In this document: in pieces, positions 35,787-44,298 of the stretch
How the letters are laid out: every line of letters begins with the position of its first letter
How positions within the stretch are numbered: position 1 is the first letter of the stretch
NCBI RefSeq assembly: GCF_963666675.1
Contig: NZ_OY762929.1
Location: forward strand, 4,560,001-4,624,000
Source of the DNA: an uncultured Desulfobacter sp.
GTDB lineage: Bacteria > Desulfobacterota > Desulfobacteria > Desulfobacterales > Desulfobacteraceae
DNA: 64,000 nt
Direction of reading: 5' to 3'
Notes under the pieces: model-generated
Seen by the model: only the letters and a program-made list of their open reading frames with translations
The model's database searches: none
What the model was told of the DNA's origin: nothing
Position numbers and translations under genes: made by a program

Positions 35787-38700
35787 ATGGCAAACGTCCC
35801 TTTTGCATGCACTGACGAACAAACCATCATAAACGCCCTTGCCGTCGGCTACGAAAGAGTTGTGGCCTGGGCGGATCTGCTGGACCAGGTCAATGTCTTT
35901 CCGGTCCATGATTCAGATACCGGCAAAAACCTGAAGATCAGCCTGGCGCCCTTTAAAGGGATTGCCAGCGGTGAAATTTCTTCTAACAGCGTCTTTAACG
36001 AACTGATTAGCAAACTGTCAATGTCGGCCGTCGGCAATTCAGGCAACATTGCGGCTGCCTTTTTTTCGGGTTTTTTGCCCCATCCATTGCCCGCATCTTT
36101 CCCCAACGCCGCCAGGCAGGGTTTTAACACGGCCACGAAGGCAGTGGCTGATCCCAGGCCCGGCACCATGCTGGACCTGTTTGAAAGCCAGGCCCGTTTT
36201 TTTGATGACAAGGCATGTGACGGCCAACCCCATGAAACATCCTTTGATAGCAACGAACTGACCGAACGGCTTAGGCAACGTGTTATCCAGACAACCACCC
36301 GGCTGCCCGCCCTGCAGAAGGCAGGTGTCGTGGATGCCGGGGCATTGGGCATGTTTCTTTTCCTGGAAGGATTTTTCAAAGCCCTTGAAAACCGCCAGGA
36401 TCAATGTATCCCGGTCATGGAAAGCTTCAAGGACCAGCTATGTGTGTCGAACGGATACACGGACATCTCCCCCCCGGCCTATTGTGTGGATTTACAAGTC
36501 CGGTTGGATCAGGATACCGACACCCCGGACGCGTTGATAAACGCCCTTGGCGACAGTGTTGTTAAATCACAAACGGCCCGGTCGCTGAAAATACATGTGC
36601 ACACCAGGGATCAGGATGCGCTCAAGCAAAAGGTCGCTAAATTAGGATCGATTATGGCCTGGGATGCCGACCCCATCACCACCCGGCCCCAAACAGCACA
36701 CCGCCCATCCCACCCAAACACGGTGGGCATCATCACCGATGCAGCAGGCTCCATCACCCTTGAACGGGCGGCCGAGCTTGGCATCACCCTCATGGACAGT
36801 TTCATTGTCACCGATGACGGCGGGTGCCCTGAAACCCTGGCAGCCCCGGACCGGATCTATGCAGAGATGACCCGGGGCAAACGGATCATCACCGCCCAGG
36901 CGTCGGTATTCCAGCGACATGAAACCTTCAGAAAAGCCTTGGAACAATACGGCCAGGTCCTTTACCTGTGCGTGGGATCCGTGTATACAGGCAATTACGA
37001 CGTTGCCGTCCGATGGGTTTCGGACAACGGGTTTTCGGAACGAATGCGGGTTATAGATACCGGCGCGGCATCGGGCAGGCTCGGATTGATTGCCGAAACC
37101 GTTGCCCTGGCCGCCGAAACATTGAAAAACCCGGCGGAACTGGAAGCCCATGCGTTAAAAATTATCGGGGCCTGCGACGAACTGCTGTTCCTCAACCAGC
37201 TCAAATACCTGGCCATGGGCGGCAGGATGTCCAAGACAGGCAGTGTAGCCGGAGACCTTCTCAGCATTCGGCCTATTATCAGCCCCAAGGCAAACGGTGC
37301 CCGGAAACTTGCCACGGCCATAAACAGTGACGGCCAGATCCGCTATGCCGTCAACCGGCTTGAACATGAGTTTGGAAAAACGGCCTCACCAAGGATACTT
37401 CTGGAATATTCCGACAACAGGGCATGGGTGGCGGCCTCGGTCATGCCTCACATACGCCGGGCCTGCCCCCGGGCAGATATTTCCCTCGTCCCGTTGTCCT
37501 TGACCTCAGGGGTCCACATGGGGCCGGGCACCTGGGGAATGGCATTTTTACCCGAAGGACTAACCCCAAAAGACAGAGACGAAAGCCTTTTCAATCAAAA
37601 TGATTTCCAAGGAGAATCTGTTATGAAAGTGCTTCTGATGTCCATGCCCGATATAGCCCCCCTGATCATTCACCAGGAAGCGGTCCATTTCCCCAACCTC
37701 GGCATTGCCAGCATCGGCGGCAATATCCATGAACGGCATGAGGTCACAATCATTGACCTGATCCGGAAACGCCGGTCCATCCGCGCTTATCTGACCAAAC
37801 AGATCACAAAACTTGCACCGGATATCGTGGGGCTTTCGGCCATGTCCTGGCAGTGGGACACATGCTGTCGGATTATCCGGCTGATCAAAGGGGTCCGGCC
37901 CAGTGCCAAGATTGTGGTGGGCGGCTATCATGCCACCCTGATGACCCGGGAAATTACGGAATCCCCCGAAGGCAAACTGATTGATTTCATTGTCCAGGGT
38001 GAAGGAGAGGTCCCCTTTAAACGGTTGGTGGAGGCCCTGGACGGCCGGGATAAATTTCAGGATATCCCCTCCTTGACCTACAAAGTGGGAGAGGCATTCG
38101 TCTCCAATCCCATGGGTGAACTGCAGGATCTGTCCCAATTAAAACCGCCCATCCGGGACAAACGGCGGCTGACCTGGGGATACCATGTCATGAACATGAA
38201 GGCCGAGGTGCTGGAGACCTCAAGGGGCTGCACCCGCACCTGCAACTTCTGCAGCATGAAGCACATGTACGGCCGGACGTTCAGAACCTACCCCATTGAA
38301 CGGGTCATCGCCGACCTTGATGACATCTACTACAATAAAAAGACCCGCCTGGCCTTCATCGTGGACGACAACCTGGTGCTGGACACGGACCGGGTCATGC
38401 GGCTGTGTGACGCCATCATCAAGCGGGGATACCGGCGCCTGAAACTGGTGGTCCAGGCCGACAGCCTGACCATGGCCACCAATGAAGAGATGATCAAAAA
38501 AATGGCCCAGGCTGGGTTTAAGTCCGTCTTTTTGGGCATTGAAAATGTCTCAAAGGCAAACCTTGCCGCAGCAGGCAAAGGCAATATTGTGGAGTATTCC
38601 AGAAAGGCCGTGGCATTATGCCAGAAACACGGCCTGATGGTCATCGGCGGCCTGATATTCGGATTCCCCGATGATGACGAGAAGGCCATCATTGAAAATT

Positions 38701-39104
38701 ACCAGTTTTTAAAGGATATCAATGCCGATGCCGCCTATTGCCAGCTTCTGACCCCCTACCCCAAAACAGGCATGCGCGAACAGCTGAAAACCCAGGGGCT
38801 GATTACCAATCCCCAGGATCTGAAAAAATATAACGGCCTGTGGGCCAATGTCAAAACCCGGCACCTGAGTGCCGAAAAACTGCAATACCTGTTCTGGTAT
38901 CACCGCCAGACCGTGCTGGACTGGTGGGACCCGTCGTCCCGGGCCAGGGGAACCGGCAAATTATGGACCGGCATCTGGACATATATGCTCAAACCCATCA
39001 TGCAGCAGCAGCATGCCAGGGTGCTTAAGCGAAAGGGCTGGGACGGGATTTATAAAGATGTATTGAAAGAGCAGGAAGAGATGAACACGTTTGAGGGTCT
39101 TTGA
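35787..39104 (+). CDS. fused DAK2-DegV (FakAB-like) and B12-binding radical SAM protein
   Basis: One open frame of 1105 codons. Residues 1-205 are a DhaL/DAK2 kinase domain (NVFPVHDSDTGKN with Asp42 and Asp44, VGNSGNIAAAFFSGF, AGVVDAGALGMFLFLEG). Residues 225-300 look like the FakA middle domain (ALGDSVV, LKIHVHTRD). Residues 310-595 are a DegV/FakB fatty-acid-binding domain (VGIITDAAGSIT, VGSVYTGNYDVA, LKYLAMGGRMSKTGSVAGDL). From Met613 a cobalamin-binding domain and a class B radical SAM core follow (Cys815, Cys819, Cys822 in GCTRTCNFC). Met613 has its own AAGGAG site, so the two halves may be separate proteins whose stop was lost. Confidence 0.85.
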   Translation: MANVPFACTDEQTIINALAVGYERVVAWADLLDQVNVFPVHDSDTGKNLKISLAPFKGIASGEISSNSVFNELISKLSMSAVGNSGNIAAAFFSGFLPHPLPASFPNAARQGFNTATKAVADPRPGTMLDLFESQARFFDDKACDGQPHETSFDSNELTERLRQRVIQTTTRLPALQKAGVVDAGALGMFLFLEGFFKALENRQDQCIPVMESFKDQLCVSNGYTDISPPAYCVDLQVRLDQDTDTPDALINALGDSVVKSQTARSLKIHVHTRDQDALKQKVAKLGSIMAWDADPITTRPQTAHRPSHPNTVGIITDAAGSITLERAAELGITLMDSFIVTDDGGCPETLAAPDRIYAEMTRGKRIITAQASVFQRHETFRKALEQYGQVLYLCVGSVYTGNYDVAVRWVSDNGFSERMRVIDTGAASGRLGLIAETVALAAETLKNPAELEAHALKIIGACDELLFLNQLKYLAMGGRMSKTGSVAGDLLSIRPIISPKANGARKLATAINSDGQIRYAVNRLEHEFGKTASPRILLEYSDNRAWVAASVMPHIRRACPRADISLVPLSLTSGVHMGPGTWGMAFLPEGLTPKDRDESLFNQNDFQGESVMKVLLMSMPDIAPLIIHQEAVHFPNLGIASIGGNIHERHEVTIIDLIRKRRSIRAYLTKQITKLAPDIVGLSAMSWQWDTCCRIIRLIKGVRPSAKIVVGGYHATLMTREITESPEGKLIDFIVQGEGEVPFKRLVEALDGRDKFQDIPSLTYKVGEAFVSNPMGELQDLSQLKPPIRDKRRLTWGYHVMNMKAEVLETSRGCTRTCNFCSMKHMYGRTFRTYPIERVIADLDDIYYNKKTRLAFIVDDNLVLDTDRVMRLCDAIIKRGYRRLKLVVQADSLTMATNEEMIKKMAQAGFKSVFLGIENVSKANLAAAGKGNIVEYSRKAVALCQKHGLMVIGGLIFGFPDDDEKAIIENYQFLKDINADAAYCQLLTPYPKTGMREQLKTQGLITNPQDLKKYNGLWANVKTRHLSAEKLQYLFWYHRQTVLDWWDPSSRARGTGKLWTGIWTYMLKPIMQQQHARVLKRKGWDGIYKDVLKEQEEMNTFEGL
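37608..37625 (+). promoter_or_regulatory. internal ribosome-binding site and ATG at the DegV/radical SAM junction
   Basis: AAGGAG at 37609-37614 precedes ATG at 37623 by 8 nt, in frame with the long fusion. The protein from this ATG (MKVLLMSMPDIAPLIIHQE) starts exactly like a stand-alone B12-binding radical SAM enzyme. This suggests separate translation of the second half, in addition to or instead of the fusion. Confidence 0.6.
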
Positions 39105-39228
39105 ACGGTTCGCAGAAGGGCATCGGCCCACAACGTCATCCATCTGCGGCGTTGCAGAAAAATTTACAATCCTCACAGACTTTAGTATGCTCCGGTTGCA
39201 AATTGGGGGTTGGTTTTAACCTCGGCCG

Positions 39229-39307
39229 ATGTAGGGGCAGGTCCCCGTGCCTGCCCTCCCCCGTGCCTGCCCCCAACAAGGGCAACCACAGGGGATTGCC
39301 CCTACAA
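39229..39307. repeat. GC-rich hairpin repeat, family A, copy 4
   Basis: It has GTAGGGGCAGGTCCCCGTGC, a partial duplication of the CCCCCGTGCCTGCCC block, and ends GGGCAACCACAGGGGATTGC CCCTAC (read in two parts). Orientation is as in copy 1. It fills most of the 263-nt gap between the fusion gene and ACP 2. Confidence 0.75.
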
Positions 39308-39367
39308 AAAATGGCCGACATTCGTGTAAAAATAAAACCCATTAAATATTATATATTTGGATGATAT

Positions 39368-39631
39368 ATGGAAAAACTGATTTCGGAACTGAAGGAAAAA
39401 ATTGTCGACACACTGGGACTGACGGATGTCACCCCCGGGGATATCAATGAACAGGACCAGCTGATCGGGGGCCCCTTGGGGCTTGACTCCATTGATGTCC
39501 TGGAGATGGTCATGATGCTGGAAAACGATTACGGGGTAGTCATCGACAACAAAGAGCTTGGTGAAACCGTATTTGCGACCCTGGATTCCCTGGCCCGGTA
39601 TGTGAACGAACACGGCAAATCCGGATCATGA
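39368..39631 (+). CDS. acyl carrier protein (ACP 2)
   Basis: An 87-residue ACP. Ser41 in PLGLDSIDVLEMVMMLENDY is the phosphopantetheine site. It resembles ACP 1 in length and in the hydrophobic MV/VV stretch after the serine. It overlaps the dehydratase gene by 4 nt, so the dehydratase probably works on acyl chains attached to this carrier. No strong ribosome site is visible; a family A repeat lies just upstream. Confidence 0.92.
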   Translation: MEKLISELKEKIVDTLGLTDVTPGDINEQDQLIGGPLGLDSIDVLEMVMMLENDYGVVIDNKELGETVFATLDSLARYVNEHGKSGS

Positions 39632-40047
39632 CCCCGGCAGCGGATGTGGCAAGCCTCAGCGGTGCCGGATATGAACTCACTGAAATCAGTATGACCCAAG
39701 ACTCGGTGATTACAGCTCAGTTCATCGTTAAATCCGGCTCACCCTGGTTTGAGGGCCATTTCCCGGACAACCCCATTGTTCCGGGCATTGCCCAGATGAA
39801 CATGATTTTTGACCTGATGCAGCGGACGATGGGGCCGGGCCTGAAACTTGAAGGGTTCAAGCGCGTCAGATTTAAGCAATTGATCCGACCGGACACCCCC
39901 ATTTCGGTTTTGGTAAAACCTGGGAAAAAAAGCCCGAATCGCTTTGAATATCAGCTTACGGCAGACCAAAAGATTGTCTGTACAGGGTTTATTGATATCT
40001 GCCTTGATCAAAGTGCCGGGCCTCCGGAACAGGGCTCTGGCATGTAA
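39628..40047 (+). CDS. FabZ-like hotdog dehydratase
   Basis: A 139-residue protein. The motif PWFEGHFPDNPIVPGIAQMN matches the FabZ/ApeI-type hotdog family, with the catalytic His in GHFPDNP. In classical FabZ a Glu follows in the next helix; here QMNMIFDLMQ occupies it and I see no equivalent Glu. Either an unusual active site or a different reaction, such as thioester hydrolysis, is possible. The start ATG overlaps ACP 2. It is the last gene of the first rightward block; a terminator-like hairpin lies 175 nt downstream. Confidence 0.82.
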   Translation: MTPAADVASLSGAGYELTEISMTQDSVITAQFIVKSGSPWFEGHFPDNPIVPGIAQMNMIFDLMQRTMGPGLKLEGFKRVRFKQLIRPDTPISVLVKPGKKSPNRFEYQLTADQKIVCTGFIDICLDQSAGPPEQGSGM

Positions 40048-40221
40048 CTTTCCTGCAACTTAATATAAATTCCGCACGACTCATGCGGTTTATAAAACGG
40101 ATTACCAGCAATACTTCTGTTATTGAAGACTGTTTTCAAATGGGCTTGGGTGAGCCTGTATAGACATATCTGCCGCTCTGCTATTCCTCAAAAATTATGA
40201 TTCTTTGCGATTTTAACGATT

Positions 40222-40262
40222 CCAAATAAGCGGTGTTATCCGCCTCATTTGGTTTGTTTGAT
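40222..40262 (+). terminator. hairpin with T-rich tail after the FabZ-like gene
   Basis: CCAAAT-AA-GCGG pairs with CCGC-CTC-ATTTGG (40222-40233 with 40240-40252) and is followed by TTTGTTTG. It may end the first rightward block. The rest of the 40048-40524 gap is AT-rich, with an operator-like palindrome at 40421-40450 and nothing else I recognise. Confidence 0.45.
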
Positions 40263-40420
40263 TATCAGTTCTGTTTTTTCTAATATTTACACTTTGTGTA
40301 TATATGGTCGTTTTAATAAAGCCTAAAGGATAGTTTTTACCATGAACCAGTCAATAATTATTTTCTATAATACATTAAAAATATGGGCTTTTTTAATTTA
40401 AATAAAATCAGCAAAAGTAT

Positions 40421-40450
40421 TAAATACTAATTTTCAAATATTAGTATTTA
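40421..40450. promoter_or_regulatory. 10-bp palindrome upstream of the Fic gene
   Basis: TAAATACTAA (40421-40430) and TTAGTATTTA (40441-40450) are perfect inverted copies, one helical turn apart at 20 bp centre to centre. This layout suits a dimeric repressor. It lies 75 nt before the Fic start, in AT-rich DNA. It may be an autoregulatory site, but no binding data exist. Confidence 0.45.
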
Positions 40451-40524
40451 CAACATTCAATCCAGTTGTTACAGTGTGGATACAACTAATTTGAAGTAAA
40501 AAACCTGATAGGATTTTATTGGTC

Positions 40525-41862
40525 ATGAAGATACCGGTCACTCCCCCCGACTTTATGAAAATAATTACAGAAAAGCATGATCTTCTTAGCAAGGCTTTCA
40601 ATGCAAGTATAACTGATGAGAAAGGCAGGTATCTCCATTGGGATAAACTTAGACACTTAACACCACCAAGTGATTTCACAAGTGAAGAATGGTGGGCCGT
40701 TATTAGATTCAAAAGACAGAATTCATTCACAAAGCTCCCATTATTCGATAAAGCTGATGGGCCTTTTAAATTTTGCACACCAGACGCTGTCAACCGTGAT
40801 TTGCACTGGCTTGACCTGAATGCGGCTGGCACCATATCTGCAAACCAACCTGTCACAAATCAAGGTATGCAAAACACATATCTAATTAAATCTCTCGTGG
40901 AAGAAGCGATAAACTCCAGCCAGCTGGAGGGGGCTTCCACGACAAGGCATGTTGCCAAAGAAATGATCCGACAAGGTAGAGATCCTAAAGATAAAAGCGA
41001 ACAGATGATTTTGAACAATTATCATGCAATGCAATTTATCAGAGATTTTAAAGAGGATGAATTGACACCTTCTTTTCTTTTTGAACTTCACAGCATATTA
41101 ACTGAAAAGACGTTGGATGCCCCTGAAAAAGCAGGTATTTTCAGGTCTGAGAATGATAAAGTGTATGTAACAGATAGAACCAGCTCCAACGTTTTACATT
41201 CTCCACCCCATGCCTCGGAGTTGAACAAAAGAATAGAATCTCTATGTAGCTTTGCCAATGATACTTCAAATTCAACTTTTATTCATCCTGTCATCCGTGC
41301 TATTACGCTTCACTTCATGTTGGCCTTTGACCATCCTTTTATTGATGGCAATGGAAGAACTGCAAGGGCATTGTTTTATTGGTCAATGATAAGTCAAGGA
41401 TACTGGTTAGCAGAATTTATATCCATATCCCGAATTATCAAACTGGCCCCGGTTCAATATGGTCGGGCTTTTTTGTTTACGGAAACTGACGATAATGATG
41501 TTACTTATTTCATAATTCATCAACTTGAAGTCATTAGAAAAGCCATTCAAGACCTTCATACTTACCTGGAAAAAAAGACCAAGGATATTGAAAGTGCACA
41601 GGAAATATTACGGGATGCTAAGCACTTTGGTGGGAAATTAAACTTCAGGCAATTAGCAATTCTCCGCCATGCGTTAAAACATCCAAGGTTTATTTATAAT
41701 ATTAACGAACACCGCAACTCGCATGGAATTTCTTATGAGACTGCAAGAAAAGATCTATTATATATGTCAGACAAATTAAATCTTTTAAGTAAACTCAAAC
41801 AAGGAAGAACTTTTATTTTTATTTCGCCCTCAGACCTCGAAGAACGGATTAAAAAGGGTTAA
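40525..41862 (+). CDS. Fic family protein
   Basis: Protein of 445 residues. The Fic core HPFIDGNGRTARALFYW (His270) transfers AMP from ATP to a target protein. The inhibitory helix motif SSQLEGAST lies near residue 132, before the core, so this is a class II enzyme kept off by its own Glu. The N-terminal part matches the Fic_N type, and the last 80 residues look like a winged helix (YETARKDLLYMSDKLNLLSK). Its base composition is clearly more AT-rich than the biosynthetic genes on either side, which suggests that it came by transfer. The ATG is chosen over a TTG 6 nt upstream. Confidence 0.9.
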   Translation: MKIPVTPPDFMKIITEKHDLLSKAFNASITDEKGRYLHWDKLRHLTPPSDFTSEEWWAVIRFKRQNSFTKLPLFDKADGPFKFCTPDAVNRDLHWLDLNAAGTISANQPVTNQGMQNTYLIKSLVEEAINSSQLEGASTTRHVAKEMIRQGRDPKDKSEQMILNNYHAMQFIRDFKEDELTPSFLFELHSILTEKTLDAPEKAGIFRSENDKVYVTDRTSSNVLHSPPHASELNKRIESLCSFANDTSNSTFIHPVIRAITLHFMLAFDHPFIDGNGRTARALFYWSMISQGYWLAEFISISRIIKLAPVQYGRAFLFTETDDNDVTYFIIHQLEVIRKAIQDLHTYLEKKTKDIESAQEILRDAKHFGGKLNFRQLAILRHALKHPRFIYNINEHRNSHGISYETARKDLLYMSDKLNLLSKLKQGRTFIFISPSDLEERIKKG

Positions 41863-42131
41863 CGTTGCAAATAACCTGTGCAAAAGAAGTGCATCGGATT
41901 TTGTATCCGAGTTAATTTGCCTTGTTCAAGTAAGCCGCTGCGCGGCCATGGTGTAAATAAGGAAAACCAAGGTCCTCAAAATGGTATTTATGGACTCCTA
42001 AGCCAATATTGAAACGGCATTGGCTACGTTTGTTATTGGTGACCTGGATCAAAAATGAATAGAGGCGTTCCACAAACTGAAAAACTGTCAAAAAGGCTTC
42101 GGGAGAACTTTTCACACACAGGGGGCTTCGT
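41863..42131. other. non-coding or decayed stretch after the Fic gene
   Basis: A minus-strand frame at 41912-42139 encodes 75 codons with a region FLTVFQFVERLYSFLIQVTN but has no start signal or family likeness. I see no promoter, RNA or conserved repeat here. It may hold fragments of an old gene. Confidence 0.35.
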
Positions 42132-42311
42132 TCAGGCACTAACTTCTCTTTCCTGTCCTAGGCCGGTGAGTGTCGCTTTGGTAATGGCGCCGGAGAAATA
42201 GGCATCCGCCTTTTTATCAAGATACGGAAGCTTTAAGCCGGGAATCATGAGTAACATCAAAGCCATGGCCACGAGAACGATCTGTTTTGCGGCAGCGGTA
42301 TTGATTTGCAT
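42132..42311 (-). pseudogene. N-terminal fragment of a predicted membrane protein
   Basis: A 59-codon frame starting MQINTAAAKQIVLVAMALML, one membrane helix, followed by PGLKLPYLDKKADAYFSGAI and TKATLTGLGQEREVSA. The ADAYFSGxITKAT pattern resembles the start of a larger family of uncharacterised inner-membrane proteins, from memory. The frame ends abruptly and what follows does not continue the protein, so it is likely a truncated gene. An intact short membrane peptide is the alternative. Confidence 0.4.
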
Positions 42312-42336
42312 TAGATACCTTTTTCATCTTCTGTTT

Positions 42337-42431
42337 ACATGAAAGAACAGATAAATTACTAAGCTTCTTTCATATTTCGTTGCGGGTCAAGCCTGGGCGT
42401 TGAAAGATAAGGTCGCCCCATAGCCGTTATT
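42337..42431 (+). repeat. diverged single copy of the family C repeat
   Basis: ATGAAAGAACAGATAAATTA, a pairing AGCTTCTTTCATA, then TTCGTTGCGGGTCAAGCCTG and CCCCATAGCCGTTAT show the same order of parts as the 24990-25340 units, with many substitutions. The GAAAG-CTTTC base of the hairpin is retained. Confidence 0.6.
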
Positions 42432-42551
42432 CAATGTCGTTTTAAAAAAGCCGGAGCGACTCAATATGGCGCATGGTTATTGACTATTAAAAAAATATCT
42501 ATATTATCAATTGGATTTTACCGTAACAAGTATGTTTATTTTTTTAAATTG

Positions 42552-43046
42552 ATGAAAATTCTAAGTTGGATATATGTTTTATGCCGATGGGTTTTGGGAA
42601 CGGTTTTTATCTATGCCGGTTCAACAAAACTGATTGAGCCGGAAATCTTCGCCACCCTGATAGACGCCTACGGCATTGTCCCGGAGATAATGCTCCTGCC
42701 GGTTGCTGTGTTGCTGCCCCTCTTTGAGGTCATGGCCGGGATCGGCATTTTGCTTGATATCAGGGGCAGCCTCACCGCCATTTCAGGATTGTTGATTCTG
42801 TTTTTGCTCATTCTTGGATACGGAATGGCCATGGGTCTTGATGTGGACTGCGGCTGTTTCAGCCCGGGTGACCCCGAAGCCAAAGCGTTTCATGGCTTAA
42901 GAGAGGCGTTTTACAGGGATCTTTTGATGGTGCTCCAGGTAGTGTTTGCTTTTGGCTGGCGTAAATGGAATAATATTCAACCAAAATCCATCGTGCAGTA
43001 CCTTCAATTTTTTAAAATTAAAAAAACCAGGGAGAATTTATTATGA
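42552..43046 (+). CDS. MauE/DoxX-like membrane protein
   Basis: Protein of 164 residues with four membrane helices. The start VLCRWVLGTVFIYAGSTKLI and the later DVDCGCFSPGDPEAKAFHGL match the MauE branch of the DoxX superfamily, including the CGC motif, which suggests thiol chemistry. MauE takes part in disulfide handling during methylamine dehydrogenase maturation. Here its partner is a secreted rhodanese that overlaps its stop by 4 nt, so sulfur or disulfide handling in the envelope is a fair inference. I start at the ATG at 42552 since the upstream extension lacks likeness to the family. Confidence 0.8.
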   Translation: MKILSWIYVLCRWVLGTVFIYAGSTKLIEPEIFATLIDAYGIVPEIMLLPVAVLLPLFEVMAGIGILLDIRGSLTAISGLLILFLLILGYGMAMGLDVDCGCFSPGDPEAKAFHGLREAFYRDLLMVLQVVFAFGWRKWNNIQPKSIVQYLQFFKIKKTRENLL

Positions 43047-43579
43047 AAAATGTCAGACAAATTTTAACACTGTTGGTTGTAGCATGTGTGATGATCGGAT
43101 TTGCTACACCGGCCTTTGCATTGTTTGATGATAAGTTTGAAAAAGAAGTGGAAAAGGAAACCGGTGCAGTTAAACTGGTCCGGGAAGTACAAAGGGGCGG
43201 CTATGATCTGGTCACTACGGATGAACTCAAAACATGGATGGATGCAGGCAAAGAGATGGTCATTGTAGACACCATGCCCTATGAGGCCAGCTACAAGAAG
43301 AATCACGTCCCGGGCGCGGTACAGTTTTTGTTCCCCATCCCTGATATGAATGCGTGGGACACCAAGGAAACCGCCGACAAAACCCAGGCGGACTTTGAAA
43401 CATTACTGGGGCCGGATAAAGATAAAGTCATTGTCATTTACTGCGGCTTTGTAAAATGTACCAGAAGCCATAACGGTGCGGCCTGGGCTAAGAAATTAGG
43501 ATATAAAAACGTATATCGCTACGCCGGTGGGATTTTCGCCTGGAAGGGTGCAGGATATCCCATGGGCAAAATTGATTGA
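43043..43579 (+). CDS. secreted rhodanese-domain protein
   Basis: Protein of 178 residues with a signal peptide (MKNVRQILTLLVVACVMIGF, cleavage likely after TPAFA). It has a rhodanese domain: MVIVDTMPYEASYKKNHVPGA and the active-site loop VIYCGFVKCTRSHNGA with the catalytic Cys followed by a second Cys four residues on. It would carry sulfane sulfur in the periplasm. It is coupled by an ATGA overlap to the MauE-like gene. A strong terminator follows 33 nt after the stop. The pair interrupts the biosynthetic locus and may not belong to it. Confidence 0.9.
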   Translation: MKNVRQILTLLVVACVMIGFATPAFALFDDKFEKEVEKETGAVKLVREVQRGGYDLVTTDELKTWMDAGKEMVIVDTMPYEASYKKNHVPGAVQFLFPIPDMNAWDTKETADKTQADFETLLGPDKDKVIVIYCGFVKCTRSHNGAAWAKKLGYKNVYRYAGGIFAWKGAGYPMGKID

Positions 43580-43611
43580 TAACGCATCACATTTATAGTT
43601 TCAATTCGGAT

Positions 43612-43650
43612 CAAAAAGGCAGTGTTCAAAAGGGCACTGCCTTTTTTATT
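43612..43650 (+). terminator. rho-independent terminator after the rhodanese gene
   Basis: AAAAAGGCAGTG and CACTGCCTTTTTT form a 12-bp stem with a short loop (TTCAAAAGGG) and a long T tract. It is a textbook terminator. Confidence 0.9.
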
Positions 43651-43725
43651 ACAATGCGATTCCCCTTGACCCGGGAATCATGAAATGGATATCCTGTCAG
43701 GAATATGTTAAGAAACGCTTTAACT

Positions 43726-44006
43726 ATATAACGGCCACGGGCCGACCTGGCATATCGTCTGCCGGTCTTCGGCCCACAACGAAGGTTGAAAGATCTGTGT
43801 AGGTTGCACAGACTTTCATATAACAGCCATGGGCTGACTTGACATATCAGCACTGAGGTACAGCCCACAACGAAGGTTGAAAGAACTCAGCAACTTACTG
43901 AGCTCTTTCATATAAAATCGCCATTGGATGGTCTGGTCTCTGGACCTTAGACTTGATCCACAACAAACGCTGAAAGAGCCGTGCAGCTTGTGGCACAGAC
44001 TTTCAT
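43726..44006 (-). repeat. three-unit array of the family C repeat, reversed
   Basis: Three units in opposite orientation to 24990-25340. Unit 2 (about 43816-43912) is close to the standard sequence. Units 1 and 3 have different hairpin arms, GAAAGATCTGTG/CACAGACTTTC and GAAAGAGCCGTG/CACAGACTTTC, so the stem is changed on both sides while pairing is kept. ACP 3 begins 23 nt later and its message may start in or near the array. Confidence 0.8.
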
Positions 44007-44029
44007 TAAAAAGGGAGAATAGCCAACAA

Positions 44030-44290
44030 ATGAGCAACGTAAAAACCATTGACGATGTCATTATCAATGTGGCCCGGATTATCATTGATGAACTCATGAT
44101 TGAAGATGTAACCCCCCAAACCTTTGATCCCGAGATGGACCTTGTGGATGAAGTGGGAATCGACAGTATGGACCTTGCCACCGTGGCCCTGGTGATCCAG
44201 GATGAATACGGCATCCGCATTGACGAGGATGACTATCCCAAACTGACAAATGTCCGACTGATTGCCGAATACATCAACAACAAACTGTAA
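44030..44290 (+). CDS. acyl carrier protein (ACP 3)
   Basis: An 86-residue ACP. Ser46 in DEVGIDSMDLATVALVIQDE is the attachment site. The helix II sequence differs from ACPs 1 and 2 (MDLATV), so it may be recognised by other enzymes, for example the following radical SAM enzyme 8 nt downstream. The ATG at 44030 follows GGGAG by about 12 nt; frames further upstream run into the repeat array. It opens the second rightward block. Confidence 0.92.
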   Translation: MSNVKTIDDVIINVARIIIDELMIEDVTPQTFDPEMDLVDEVGIDSMDLATVALVIQDEYGIRIDEDDYPKLTNVRLIAEYINNKL

Positions 44291-44298
44291 ATCCTTCT

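Noticed and set aside
35787..39104. Reading the fusion as a simple sequencing frameshift
   Set aside because: Both halves are in the same frame with no break in protein quality, so a frameshift is not needed; only a lost stop or a true fusion fits.
43726..44006. Hammerhead or other self-cleaving ribozyme in the repeat
   Set aside because: I looked for the CUGANGA and GAAA core in the right order in both orientations. CTGATAT occurs but does not match the core.
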